From assembly GCA_028875125.1 (NCBI GenBank), contig JAPPGC010000010.1:1-34350 (forward strand): a stretch of 34,350 bases of DNA. Reading direction: 5' to 3'. The notes beneath the pieces were generated by a model. The model had not been told where the DNA came from, searched no databases, and worked only from the letters and a program-made list of their open reading frames with translations. The translations under genes were made by a program, and so were the position numbers. The stretch comes from Bacteroidota bacterium. GTDB taxonomy: Bacteria; Bacteroidota; Rhodothermia; Rhodothermales; Bin80. Of the stretch, positions 17,771-26,439 are shown one piece after another. Each line of letters opens with the position of its first letter. Position 1 is the stretch's first letter.

Positions 17771-19605
17771 GAGATCACAGATTCTAGTTCGCGGGCAATT
17801 GTGCTCAAAATCCGGCTACCTTGAGCGAAGTGCTCCTCCATTTGGCTGGTTGCGGCGGCGATGGGAGCAAAGCGGGCGGCATCACAAGTATCCAAGAATT
17901 TGATCAACTCGCGTTGTCTTTCAGTGCGAATACCGGCCTTGTTTAATTGATCTGCAAGTTGTGCACGTGTGAGTCCACGCTCGTGGACATTCAGCCGATT
18001 GCCGACAAAACCGAGTACAGACTGTTCAAGCGCTGCATAGAATGCATCAGGATCTCCCTCTGTTAGACGTTTTCGTGCGGTTTTGAGATGTTTGCGGGCG
18101 AGAGGATGTGCACGTTGGTTCCTGGCCCAAGCGGTATCCGTAGCAAGACGGGTTGTCCGCCGTCTCAGCACAGCGGTAACGCCAACACCGAGCACGGGAA
18201 TCAGGAGTAGCAAATAGAACCATGTACCCCGGTGGAGTGGGGTATGGGTAGCAGTTACCCAGTTAGGATCCCGCTTAAGCACTGCAATATCATCAAAGGG
18301 AAAGCCTGAAGCCGTCACAGTTGTGGCAGAAGCTGCTGCGGCCGTGCCGGTTACGGTTATGGGATTGAGGTCGCTCGATCGCACGATATACTGTGCCAGT
18401 GAAGGATCAAAGTAAACGAACTTGACAGGAGGAATCTGCAAGGTGCCGTTCGAACGTGGAATCAGTAGCCAGGTAAAGGTTTTGCTTCCACTGATTAAGG
18501 TGTTAGTGCCCATTTTCGAAATACTTACCTCGGGGTCATAAATCTCAAAAATTCCCGGTATTTCAGGTTGTGGGGCTTCAATCAGGGCAATATTACCAGT
18601 CCCCTCAATTGTCAGCGTGAGTTGTAGTGCTTCGCCTACCTCAAGCGTATTGCGGCTCAGGGCGGCACGGAGTGTGTATTGTCCGACAGCACCTGTGAAC
18701 CCATCGGGTGCACCAGGAGGCAGCGGATTGGACGTGATATTTATCACGGGCGAAGCTCGTTCAACTGTAGAATATCTTTGTGAAAACAAAGGACTGTTGA
18801 ACGGGTCTGCGTCTGGGGACTGAACCTCGGTCGAAATCTTAAGGGGATCAATAGTGAGCTCCCCTGCTCGTGTCGGGAATACGGCGATACGCCGGATTGA
18901 AATGACTTGATAGCGAATACCATTTTCCACGACCATATTAGGTGTGAGGGCTGTAGCGAGATCCAACTCTTCCCGCCAAAAGCCTTCGGCATCCCAAGAG
19001 TCTGCCTGGCGACTGTTACGAGGCATTGTACCCGGCCGGAAATACAGCTTATAATCAATCGCTATCTGCTCATTCAGGTAAACCTCACGATCGCTCTGGG
19101 TAGCGCGAATGAAGATATCCTGTTCGGTCACTTCCGGTGGAGCATCAGGCGGATTGTCGAACAAACTGAATCCACCGAAGAGGGATCTTCGTTGAGGACT
19201 CGGTCGTTGCGCCTGCGGCACAACAGTTACGGTAACTGGTGATGTATGGAAGGTGGAGTCACCAATCGTTACGTTCGCTTCGAGGATGCGCGCACTGCCT
19301 TCCGTCTCGGGTCTATAGTGCCAGGTATAGCTTACACTCCTAGAGACGCGTCCATTAACAATGGACATGTTAGTACCCCTTGATGCATTTGGGGAAACTA
19401 GTGTCAGGCCCTCCGCAGCTGGTGGGCTAGGATTGACGACATCACTGGCGTTCGTCCCGGAAATCTCCAGTGTATACGCCACCGTTTCCTGTGCACCAAT
19501 CGTAGGTGAGGAGACCAGACCGTTGACGGTTTGTGCCAACGAATAATGGGACAAATACACAATACACGCACTGGCAAGGCCGATCAATAAGATTTTACGC
19601 CGCAT
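17767..19605 (-). CDS. batD: BatD, large periplasmic protein with C-terminal membrane anchor
   Basis: A 612-residue protein with a signal peptide (about residues 1-24, ending YSLAQ) and a long beta-rich ectodomain. Conserved BatD phrases are visible: NEQIAIDYKLYF, GEALQLTLTIEGTGNIALIEAP and FEIYDPE. One membrane span lies at about 455-475 (TWFYLLLLIPVLGVGVTAVL), followed by a helical cytoplasmic tail of about 130 residues with LTRAQLADQLNKAGI. It lies between batC (6-base gap) and batE (4-base overlap). It probably links the periplasmic and cytoplasmic parts of the Bat complex; this is inferred from topology. Confidence 0.9.
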   Translation of the reverse strand: MRRKILLIGLASACIVYLSHYSLAQTVNGLVSSPTIGAQETVAYTLEISGTNASDVVNPSPPAAEGLTLVSPNASRGTNMSIVNGRVSRSVSYTWHYRPETEGSARILEANVTIGDSTFHTSPVTVTVVPQAQRPSPQRRSLFGGFSLFDNPPDAPPEVTEQDIFIRATQSDREVYLNEQIAIDYKLYFRPGTMPRNSRQADSWDAEGFWREELDLATALTPNMVVENGIRYQVISIRRIAVFPTRAGELTIDPLKISTEVQSPDADPFNSPLFSQRYSTVERASPVINITSNPLPPGAPDGFTGAVGQYTLRAALSRNTLEVGEALQLTLTIEGTGNIALIEAPQPEIPGIFEIYDPEVSISKMGTNTLISGSKTFTWLLIPRSNGTLQIPPVKFVYFDPSLAQYIVRSSDLNPITVTGTAAAASATTVTASGFPFDDIAVLKRDPNWVTATHTPLHRGTWFYLLLLIPVLGVGVTAVLRRRTTRLATDTAWARNQRAHPLARKHLKTARKRLTEGDPDAFYAALEQSVLGFVGNRLNVHERGLTRAQLADQLNKAGIRTERQRELIKFLDTCDAARFAPIAAATSQMEEHFAQGSRILSTIARELESVIS

Positions 19606-19611
19606 AAGAAA

Positions 19612-20400
19612 TTACCAGTCTTTTGCAACGCGCCTGGGGCGTCCTTCCATTTTTTGTACTTCTCGCAAGAGTTCCTCTTCTTCGTTCTCCAGTGCTTCCA
19701 GAATACGTTCAGCTTGCTCACGGGTCAAAGGTGTCTCGCGCTGCTGCTCTTGCTGCGGATCCTGTTCCTGTTGTTCTTCCTGCTGCTCTTGTTGAGACTG
19801 TTCCTCCTGCTCCTGGGGGTTTTCCTCCTGCTCTGTCTGATTCTCATCCTGTTCTTGATCGCTTTCGTTCGCCTGATCGTTTTGGTCTTGCTGCTGATCC
19901 TGATCTTCCTGCTGTTCCTGATCGTCACTTTCAGATTGCTGCTGATTCTGCTGCTCTTGCAGCTGTCGGCTTACAAACTCAAAATTGTACCTGGCATCTT
20001 CGTTCTCCGGGTCTGCCAACAAGGCTTCCCGATAATGCTCAAGGGCCTGCTCTAACTGCTGGTTTCTAAAGGCATTGTTTCCTGCATTGTACGCTGGGGT
20101 AGTCCTGGCCTGATCATAGGGTGCATATGCAAGTGCTTCCGAAAACGCATTTTGTGCTCGCTCAAAATCTCCGTTTTGATGAAGTGCGAGCCCCAGATTA
20201 TTCTGAAGGCCGTAGTAAGTCTCGTCTATTTCCGGAGCAGATTCGTAGGATGAGAGGCCCTCCTGATACGCAAAAGCGGCTCCTTCGTACTGGCCCTGCT
20301 TCAGAGAATCGTTACCATTCCGACCGTGCTTCTTGGCATTGCCCATCGGGATTATCTGGATACTAGCCAAGAGAATGCTTAATACGGTTGCTAAGGTCAT
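19612..20400 (-). CDS. batC: BatC, TPR protein with Gln/Glu-rich region
   Basis: A 262-residue protein with a hydrophobic N-terminal signal or anchor, TPR repeats at about residues 30-140 (for example AYNAGNNAFRNQQLEQALEH and the NNLGLALHQNGDFERAQNAF helices), and a low-complexity region at 146-222 made almost only of Gln, Glu, Asp, Asn and Ser. After this comes a short charged tail ending RRVAKDW; a terminal KDW is a common feature of BatC proteins. The low-complexity part spans nucleotides about 19735-19965. It follows batB by four bases and precedes batD by six. The TPR part probably binds a partner in the Bat complex. Confidence 0.9.
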   Translation of the reverse strand: MTLATVLSILLASIQIIPMGNAKKHGRNGNDSLKQGQYEGAAFAYQEGLSSYESAPEIDETYYGLQNNLGLALHQNGDFERAQNAFSEALAYAPYDQARTTPAYNAGNNAFRNQQLEQALEHYREALLADPENEDARYNFEFVSRQLQEQQNQQQSESDDQEQQEDQDQQQDQNDQANESDQEQDENQTEQEENPQEQEEQSQQEQQEEQQEQDPQQEQQRETPLTREQAERILEALENEEEELLREVQKMEGRPRRVAKDW

Positions 20401-20404
20401 TTTG

Positions 20405-21445
20405 TCAGGTATTTTCCTGTGGGTTAGCCCGAGAGCTCCGGCGGACGGAAATAAGGCCGTCTACGCATAGTAACAGCAGTGCAAATGCTAAGGGCCACTG
20501 GTACTTGAGATCGTAATCTTCAAACTGTTCCTCCGCCAATGTAGCTTGATCCAACCGTTCGAGTGCAGGAATAACACTGGAAAGCGCACTGGATGTGCGG
20601 CTGATCTGAAAATAGGCCCCATCTGTGCTGAGGGTCCTGAGGCTAGATTCTTCCAGCTTTGAGTGGATTATTTGCCCTTCAAGGTCTCGTCTGTACCCAG
20701 TACGTTGGCCGCTTGCACCATATACGGGAATCGGAGCTCCCTCCACCTCACCAACGCCGGCCGCAAAAATCGTGATGCCTTCGTCACGTGCCGCGTTCAG
20801 AATATCTTCCAGTTCAGCGACATGATTTTCACCGTCAGATACAATCAGCAGAGCTTTTGATCTTGAAGCCTCAGGATCAATACTAGGTAAAGGTGCATCA
20901 AAGGCCTGGATAGCCATCCGAAGTGCCTCACTAAAGTCCGTGCCAGGTGTAGGCAATAGGTCAGGATTAGCAACATCCAGGAATAGTCGCACAGCACTGT
21001 AGTCGGTGGTAAGAGGACATTGGATGAATGCGTCATCTGCAAAGATTACCAGCCCCACTCTATCGCCACGCAGCTCTCCCAACAGTTTCTTGATTTCGTT
21101 GCGTGCTCGTCCCAAGCGGTTTGGTGCAACATCCTCCGCCAGCATTGATGCTGATACATCCAGTGCAATCACAAGATCAATACCTTCCCGCCTTACTTCA
21201 CGCAGCTGAGTACCCACTTGGGGGCCTACGAGCGAAATAGCCAGTAATCCAACCGCGGCCGCGATGATTGAGGCCTTGTAGCGTCGTCGCCGACCGCTTA
21301 CGCTTCGGGAGAGCCTGCGTACGAGTGGAATGTCACCAAAGCGCACCTGTAGTGTCCGTCGCCGCCAGGACGCGTACAGACTGAGCGCGATAACCAGAGG
21401 GACCGCCCAGAGAGTCCAAAAGTATGACTCATTAAGCCAAGCCAT
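20405..21445 (-). CDS. batB: BatB, membrane-anchored von Willebrand factor A protein
   Basis: A 346-residue protein with N-terminal membrane spans at about 10-26 and 57-76, a VWA domain from about residue 88 to 290, and a C-terminal span at about 318-335. The metal-ion-dependent adhesion site is intact: Asp96, Ser98 and Ser100 in LDVSAS, with TDFSEAL and SDGENH further on. A second VWA protein, BatA, lies directly upstream; its stop TAA shares a base with this start (TAATG). Paired VWA genes are the mark of the bat operon. Confidence 0.92.
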   Translation of the reverse strand: MAWLNESYFWTLWAVPLVIALSLYASWRRRTLQVRFGDIPLVRRLSRSVSGRRRRYKASIIAAAVGLLAISLVGPQVGTQLREVRREGIDLVIALDVSASMLAEDVAPNRLGRARNEIKKLLGELRGDRVGLVIFADDAFIQCPLTTDYSAVRLFLDVANPDLLPTPGTDFSEALRMAIQAFDAPLPSIDPEASRSKALLIVSDGENHVAELEDILNAARDEGITIFAAGVGEVEGAPIPVYGASGQRTGYRRDLEGQIIHSKLEESSLRTLSTDGAYFQISRTSSALSSVIPALERLDQATLAEEQFEDYDLKYQWPLAFALLLLCVDGLISVRRSSRANPQENT

Positions 21446-22428
21446 TAGGGAAAGCGACGGAGCAGGGTTGTTTTCAACAGAACCTCAATCAGGATCAGAA
21501 GCAGCCCAGGCCATAGATAACGCGCGTAATGTTCCTCATAGTCTGTATATATACGTGTTTCAATTTGGCTTTTCTCCAGATCGCCGATCTGTTCATAGAT
21601 TTCGCGGAGTGCCCGCTCATCGGTAGCTCGGAAATACTGTCCTCCGGTTCCCTGTGCAATTGAACGCAGCATGTCCTCATCAATTTCCACAGGGACCATT
21701 TGACGTTGTCTCCCACCAAAAGGGCGGTCAAAGACGAACGGTGCCTCTCCATAGGTGCCGACCCCGATCGCATAGACACGTACGCCGAGGGTTGCAGCAA
21801 CCTCGGAAGCGGTTACTGGATCAATTTCGCCTCGGTTATTTTGTCCATCCGTAAGCAGAATGATAACTTTGCTCTCCGCAGAGGTATCCTTAAGTCTATT
21901 GACAGCGGTAGCCAGTGCGGTGCCAATCGCAGTGCCATCCTGGATGCTGCCGACCTCGACTTCCTCCAGCATACTTTGCAGGAACGCATAATCCAGCGTT
22001 AGCGGCGCCTGTGTGTACGCTTTTGCCGCAAACACAATAAGCCCAACCCGGTCCGACGTGCGCCCTGCGATAAACTCAGAAGCTACTTCACGAGCTGCCT
22101 CGAATCGATTTGGTCGAAAATCTTCGGCTCGCATGCTTGTAGAGGTATCCAGAACCAGAACGATATCAACACCTTCCGCATAGCGCTCCTGTGTTACTTC
22201 GCGCACCTGGGGACGGGCAAGTGCAAGTACGCACAAGGCTAATGCTCCCATGCGCAGTAACGGGGGCAGAACGATGGCATAGACACGCGGACCGCGCGGT
22301 GTATCATGAGCGGCCCGCAAATTACTAAAGGTAAGTCCCGGGGTACCTCGCCTGCGGAACCATTGCCAGAGCCCGTAGAGCGGGACCAGAGTCAGCAGAA
22401 ACAGCCACTGCGGTTGGGCAAATTCCAT
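21445..22428 (-). CDS. batA: BatA, membrane-anchored von Willebrand factor A protein
   Basis: A 327-residue paralogue of BatB with the same plan: spans at about 9-24 and 50-71, a VWA domain from about 87 to 290, and a C-terminal span near 308-322. The metal site reads LDTSTS with Asp94, Ser96 and Ser98, and LTDGQNN follows. Five bases separate it from the upstream DUF4381-like gene, and it shares one base with batB. The VWA proteins probably bind each other or a MoxR-type ATPase, as known for MoxR/VWA pairs. Confidence 0.92.
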   Translation of the reverse strand: MEFAQPQWLFLLTLVPLYGLWQWFRRRGTPGLTFSNLRAAHDTPRGPRVYAIVLPPLLRMGALALCVLALARPQVREVTQERYAEGVDIVLVLDTSTSMRAEDFRPNRFEAAREVASEFIAGRTSDRVGLIVFAAKAYTQAPLTLDYAFLQSMLEEVEVGSIQDGTAIGTALATAVNRLKDTSAESKVIILLTDGQNNRGEIDPVTASEVAATLGVRVYAIGVGTYGEAPFVFDRPFGGRQRQMVPVEIDEDMLRSIAQGTGGQYFRATDERALREIYEQIGDLEKSQIETRIYTDYEEHYARYLWPGLLLILIEVLLKTTLLRRFP

Positions 22429-22433
22429 GACAG

Positions 22434-23402
22434 TCAGCTCACTTTAACAAAATCTTCGGCGGCCGCACGCTGGTCAAACTTGACTTCGACACGATTGACA
22501 ATCTTTACCGCTTCTTTCAGCACAGTTCGTCCCTCATTTACAGCGGGAGTCACATCCGCAAATTTGACCAAGTCTGCAAGGGAAAGGACCTGGTCCAGTT
22601 GTTCTGGAATACCGGAGGGCACTTGATGCTGCACGCTCGGGCCCACTAGAATCTGGACTAGTTCCCTGGTTGTACATTCAAGGGCTGGCATGTGTAATCG
22701 GTCTTCAATGTAAGTACGAAGTATGTCCGATAAGTCTACGTAAAACGCTTCGACCTGCGCCCTTTTAGCGAGGGGAGCATTTTCAAGTGCGCGTAGGCGC
22801 TCCAGTGCAACTTTTGCAGGGTCGGGGGGCGCATGTTCTTCGGCCTCACTGATGTAAAGAGTTTTTGGATTTTTGTGTCGCCAGATCAGGTACCAGATCA
22901 ATGCACCTGCAATCAAGGCGCCAATTCCCAAAAGGACATATGGCCAATTTGGACGCCCAAATCCAACCGGTGGTGCCAACCCCCGGATATCCTCGGCATC
23001 CTGTGGAACTACGGATATCACAAGCAACTCTTGGGCCAGTGTTGTGGCTGTCACGTCACTGTCTGGGAAACGGATGGTAAGTGGCGCCAATCGGGCCGTA
23101 TCCAGGGCAAAGGTGGTTACCTCGTACACAGCGCTGTCCAAACGCACATCGGAGTCCAACAGACGTGTTCCAGCAGATAGGAGCCTGACGGGAGTGATAT
23201 CACCAAAAGCGGAATCCATACTTGGGAATGAAGGCATCTCATCAAACCCATGAATAGCCACAAGCGTCAGGGCAAAACGATCGCCAACAGTAACGCTGTC
23301 CTCAGAAATATAGGCTTCCACACGTTGGGCCTGAAGTGTGCCAACCTCAGCAATGAGGGTAGCTGCTGCAGCAAGTGTAGCACACAAATACAGTCTCCTC
23401 AT
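22434..23402 (-). CDS. Membrane-anchored DUF4381-like protein of the bat operon
   Basis: A 322-residue protein with a signal peptide (about 1-25, ending LQAQ), a short periplasmic beta-domain, one membrane span at 154-174 (YVLLGIGALIAGALIWYLIW) and a helical cytoplasmic tail. The tail contains the phrases FYVDLSDILRTYIEDRLHMPALECTTRELVQIL (abbreviated: DILRTYIEDRLH, TTRELVQIL), which are typical of DUF4381-type proteins found beside BatA. The start shares one base with the DUF58 stop (TGATG). It resembles a half-size BatD in plan. The assignment to DUF4381 is by pattern, not by a search. Confidence 0.78.
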   Translation of the reverse strand: MRRLYLCATLAAAATLIAEVGTLQAQRVEAYISEDSVTVGDRFALTLVAIHGFDEMPSFPSMDSAFGDITPVRLLSAGTRLLDSDVRLDSAVYEVTTFALDTARLAPLTIRFPDSDVTATTLAQELLVISVVPQDAEDIRGLAPPVGFGRPNWPYVLLGIGALIAGALIWYLIWRHKNPKTLYISEAEEHAPPDPAKVALERLRALENAPLAKRAQVEAFYVDLSDILRTYIEDRLHMPALECTTRELVQILVGPSVQHQVPSGIPEQLDQVLSLADLVKFADVTPAVNEGRTVLKEAVKIVNRVEVKFDQRAAAEDFVKVS

Positions 23403-24277
23403 CAGGCAATCTGTGCACGTGCACGGAAGAACTTTGCCAATGGGTCAACGAAGTCTTCGCCACATTGGATTTCGACGTGGTCAACCCGGGCACGCCGGAA
23501 AAGTACTTTAAGTTGCGTGTTTCTGTCCAGAGAAGATTGACGAAACGCTTTCCGCACCACACGACTTCCCGTATCCAGCAGTTGTGCCCGATTGGTTTCT
23601 GGATCGAACAGGGTGACCAGTCCAAGGGAGGGGAGGGATTTTTCGCGGGGATCCTGCAGCTGCACTGCGACGGTGTCATGTCGGCGAGAGACCATGCGCA
23701 GCGGTTTTTCAAAGCCGTCGTCCAGAAAGTCACTAACCAGTAACACGATTGATCTCCGTCTAATAACGCGGAGGATATGATCCAAAGCTGCCTGGATTGA
23801 CGTGCCCGAAGAGCAGGGCTCGTGCGCAAACAGGTCGCGTATCAGGCGTAGTACATGCCGTCGTCCACTTTTGGGGGGCACAAAGAGTTCAACCTGATCA
23901 GAGAACAACAAAAGGCCTACCTTATCGTTGTTCTTAATGGCACTGAATCCCAAGATTGCGCAGATTTCCGCGGAGATCTCCCGTTTGAATTTGTCACGGC
24001 TGCCAAAATCACTGGAGCCCGAGATATCCACAACAAGCAGCAGCGTCTGTTCTCGCTCTTCCTCAAAAATCTTGACGAACGTGTCTCCTGTGCGTGCAGT
24101 CACATTCCAGTCAATCGTTCTAATATCGTCCCCAAACTGATAGGGGCGTACTTCCGAGAATTCGATGCCACGACCCTTAAAGGCTGAGTGGTATTCTCCA
24201 CCAAAAACGTTGTTAACCAAGCCTTTAGTTCGAATTTCAATTCGCCGAATTTTGGCGAAGAGTTCACGTGGGATCAT
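23402..24277 (-). CDS. DUF58 family protein, first gene of the bat operon
   Basis: A 291-residue cytosolic protein. The DUF58 signature is clear: G..F.E.R.Y..GD..R.IDW...AR at residues 37-62, followed by a VWA-like domain with Asp84, Ser86 and Ser88 (VDISGSS). DUF58 proteins are encoded next to MoxR AAA+ ATPases and VWA proteins and are thought to act with them. Here no moxR gene precedes it: the upstream neighbour is the divergent yceI-like gene. ATG at 24277 has no ribosome binding site, as for most genes here. The operon promoter should lie in 24278-24428. Confidence 0.92.
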   Translation of the reverse strand: MIPRELFAKIRRIEIRTKGLVNNVFGGEYHSAFKGRGIEFSEVRPYQFGDDIRTIDWNVTARTGDTFVKIFEEEREQTLLLVVDISGSSDFGSRDKFKREISAEICAILGFSAIKNNDKVGLLLFSDQVELFVPPKSGRRHVLRLIRDLFAHEPCSSGTSIQAALDHILRVIRRRSIVLLVSDFLDDGFEKPLRMVSRRHDTVAVQLQDPREKSLPSLGLVTLFDPETNRAQLLDTGSRVVRKAFRQSSLDRNTQLKVLFRRARVDHVEIQCGEDFVDPLAKFFRARAQIA

Positions 24278-24428
24278 CGGAGGCCAAAATACACAGGGCG
24301 GATAAAAACGATTCTAGAGGAAAAATGTTGAATCGTGAGGTGGGGTACTGAAAGCTCTGGGAATCCTAGTGGGATCTATGACGTTTCACCCGCCGGATTG
24401 TTGTAACCAATATTTTTTCTTTGCGGAA
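24278..24428. promoter_or_regulatory. Divergent control region between the bat operon and yceI
   Basis: A 151-base region between two divergent transcription units. It carries the inverted repeat ACGATTC/GAATCGT (24308-24336), 31 bases from the DUF58 start, which is a reasonable place for an operator of the bat operon. An in-frame GTG at 24369 extends the yceI frame but adds residues ahead of a clear signal peptide. No strong promoter hexamers are visible. Confidence 0.4.
24308..24337. repeat. Inverted repeat upstream of the bat operon
   Basis: ACGATTC (24308-24314) and GAATCGT (24330-24336) form a perfect 7-base inverted repeat with a 15-base centre. ACGATTCTA and AATCGTG also occur, in the same order, at 16978-16998 just beyond the other end of the operon. 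Confidence 0.45.
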
Positions 24429-25016
24429 ATGAAATCACGTTTAATCCTTTGCGTCTCGCTCTGCCTGCTGGCATTCTCTGTACCCACTGAGGAACCTTCG
24501 TCTTGGTCAATTGACGCGGTACACTCTAACATTGGGTTCAAAGTACGTCACTTGGGGATCTCCAATGTCCGGGGTGAATTTCTTGATTATGATGCAGAAA
24601 TCCTGATGGACGGTACTGACTTGAGCACCCTGATGGTCAGTGCAACGATTGAGGCGGGCAGTATTGACACCGGCAACGAGCGTCGGGATGGCCACTTGCG
24701 TTCGGATGATTTTTTTGGAGCTGAAGAGTTTCCGAAAATAACCTTCACCAGTACAGAAGTAACCAACATTGAAGGCAACAACTTTCATTTAGTTGGAGAT
24801 CTCACGATCAGAGATGTTACCCAGTCGGTTGCGTTGGAAAGTGAGTTTCTGGGAACGACCAAGATGGGGGATTCCGAGCGCGCCGGGTTTGAGGCACGCA
24901 CGGTGATTAATCGTAAGGAATTCAATCTATCTTGGGATCAACTGACCGAGGCCGGAGGATTTATTGTTGGACACAATGTGGAGATCATTCTAGAACTGGA
25001 AGTCATAAAGGACTAA
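24429..25016 (+). CDS. YceI family periplasmic protein
   Basis: A 195-residue protein with a signal peptide ([17 protein letters not shown]) and a lipocalin-like YceI domain that binds polyisoprenoid-type or other hydrophobic molecules. Typical phrases are [49 protein letters not shown] and the terminal [10 protein letters not shown] segment. I take ATG at 24429 as the start because it begins the signal peptide directly; an in-frame GTG at 24369 would add 20 residues. It lies 11 bases before purQ on the same strand, without a functional link I can see. Confidence 0.93.
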   Translation: MKSRLILCVSLCLLAFSVPTEEPSSWSIDAVHSNIGFKVRHLGISNVRGEFLDYDAEILMDGTDLSTLMVSATIEAGSIDTGNERRDGHLRSDDFFGAEEFPKITFTSTEVTNIEGNNFHLVGDLTIRDVTQSVALESEFLGTTKMGDSERAGFEARTVINRKEFNLSWDQLTEAGGFIVGHNVEIILELEVIKD

Positions 25017-25027
25017 TCCAAGAATTG

Positions 25028-25711
25028 ATGCGTGTAGGCGTCATTGTTTTTCCGGGCTCAAACTGTGACCACGACGCTTACCACGTTGCACGGCATGTTT
25101 TTGGTCTCGAAACCAGGTTTATCTGGCATAAGGAACGGGAATTACCTCCTGTTGACCTAGTTATTGTGCCAGGCGGTTTTTCCTATGGAGATTACTTGCG
25201 GGCAGGAGCGGTTGCCCGTTTCTCCTTGATTATGGACGGCGTCGTACGCTTTGCTGAGCGCGGCGGCCTCGTCTTGGGCATCTGCAACGGTTTCCAGGTT
25301 CTGTGTGAATGTGGACTCCTGCCCGGTGCTTTGCTTCGTAATGCATCCGTTCGATTTGCCTGTACGTGGGTCCATCTACGAATAGATAACACAGAAGTAC
25401 CCTACACACGAAATGCTGAATTGGGCCAGGTTTTAAGGATTCCTATCGCTCATGGTGAGGGTAACTACTACGCGGAGGCATCCGAGTTGGTAGAGTTGGA
25501 GCGTAATGGACAGGTCGTGTTCCGGTATACGACGCCGGCCGGTGAGGTCACACCGGATTCCAACCCGAATGGATCAGCCAACAACATTGCGGGCATAGTG
25601 AACAGGGCTGGAAACGTGCTCGGCATGATGCCTCACCCTGAGCGAGCTGCAGAAGAGGCTCTAGGCAGTCGGGACGGCGCGATGCTTTTCCGAAGCCTGC
25701 TACAAATCTAA
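25028..25711 (+). CDS. purQ: Phosphoribosylformylglycinamidine synthase, glutaminase subunit PurQ
   Basis: Provides ammonia from glutamine to the PurL/PurS complex in the fourth step of purine synthesis. The 227-residue class I amidotransferase has its nucleophile Cys86 in [10 protein letters not shown], and His203 and Glu205 of the triad in MMPHPERA. The N-terminus [20 protein letters not shown] is standard, which fixes the start at 25028 although an upstream in-frame start exists at 24932 inside yceI. Length is normal for the separate PurQ form. purS and purL are not adjacent. The rhomboid gene follows three bases after the stop. Confidence 0.97.
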   Translation: MRVGVIVFPGSNCDHDAYHVARHVFGLETRFIWHKERELPPVDLVIVPGGFSYGDYLRAGAVARFSLIMDGVVRFAERGGLVLGICNGFQVLCECGLLPGALLRNASVRFACTWVHLRIDNTEVPYTRNAELGQVLRIPIAHGEGNYYAEASELVELERNGQVVFRYTTPAGEVTPDSNPNGSANNIAGIVNRAGNVLGMMPHPERAAEEALGSRDGAMLFRSLLQI

Positions 25712-25714
25712 TTC

Positions 25715-26320
25715 ATGGGGCTATTTGGACCAGATTCACCCGTGACGATATTGCTCCTCGTTGCTATTGTCATGGTAAGCGGTTTTGCGCTCTTTGCCGA
25801 CCCGACACTGATTGATCGTCTGGGATTTAGACCGACCCGAGTGTCAAAGGAGCCATACCGCTATATCACCGGTGCTTTTGTGCATGTTTCGCTCACGCAT
25901 CTGGCCTTCAATGCGATTACGCTGTACTTCTTCGGGCCAGCACTGGAGACTCGTATGGGGAGCGCGGATTATCTGATTTTGTATATGGGGTCGCTCTTGA
26001 GTGCACATGCCTTGACACATTTCCAGCATCGCGGCAATAGCGGGTATAATGCGGTTGGGGCGAGTGGGGCCATAAGTGGGGTACTCTTTTGCTACGTATT
26101 GTTTGCTCCGTATGACCTGATTTATATTTTTGCAGCGCTGCCTGTCCCGGCGTTGGTTTTCGCATTCCTGTTTGTAGCTGGAAGCATTTATGCGATGAAA
26201 AGCGGGAGATCATTTGGGATTGCCCACGAGGCCCATCTGGGGGGCGCAATAGGTGGGTTGCTTCTGGCAGTTGCGTTGGAACCGGGTATACTTCCCCGGT
26301 TTTTTGACCAGCTTTTCTAA
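25715..26320 (+). CDS. Rhomboid family intramembrane serine protease
   Basis: A 201-residue polytopic membrane protease that cuts transmembrane segments. The catalytic serine is Ser117 in GASGAISG and the catalytic histidine is His174 in EAHLGGAIGG. The HxxxN element is present as His62 and Asn66 (THLAFN). About six hydrophobic spans can be counted, the basic bacterial fold with no extra domain. It is tightly spaced after purQ, suggesting co-transcription. Confidence 0.93.
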   Translation: MGLFGPDSPVTILLLVAIVMVSGFALFADPTLIDRLGFRPTRVSKEPYRYITGAFVHVSLTHLAFNAITLYFFGPALETRMGSADYLILYMGSLLSAHALTHFQHRGNSGYNAVGASGAISGVLFCYVLFAPYDLIYIFAALPVPALVFAFLFVAGSIYAMKSGRSFGIAHEAHLGGAIGGLLLAVALEPGILPRFFDQLF

Positions 26321-26439
26321 GCGATGTATGATTGAGTTGGCGATAGATGCCGTTTGATCAGACATGTAGTTGGCGATAAGCCATACATATTGTCAATGTT
26401 CAAACTTGGTCATTACTCTCCTTGTCGTATGTATCGGTT
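26321..26439. repeat. Intergenic region with an 11-base direct repeat and a 7-base inverted repeat
   Basis: AGTTGGCGATA occurs twice, at 26335-26345 and 26368-26378. ATGTATG (26324-26330) and CATACAT (26382-26388) form an inverted repeat bracketing both copies. The region separates the rhomboid gene from the GH18 gene on the same strand, so it may hold a terminator or the GH18 control site. Confidence 0.4.

Noticed and set aside
19654..20055. Open frame on the plus strand coding a very Leu-rich protein, resembling a membrane protein
   Set aside because: It is the complement of the Gln/Glu-rich part of batC; CAG and GAG codons read backwards give CTG and CTC. No start signal or independent support.
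23413..23424. 12-base palindrome GTGCACGTGCAC, considered as a parS site
   Set aside because: It lies in the last codons of the DUF58 gene, encodes part of the normal C-terminus, and its arms do not match the parS consensus TGTTTCACGTGAAACA beyond the central CACGTG.
24932..25027. Upstream extension of purQ into yceI
   Set aside because: The added residues are out-of-frame yceI sequence; PurQ homologues begin at [12 protein letters not shown].
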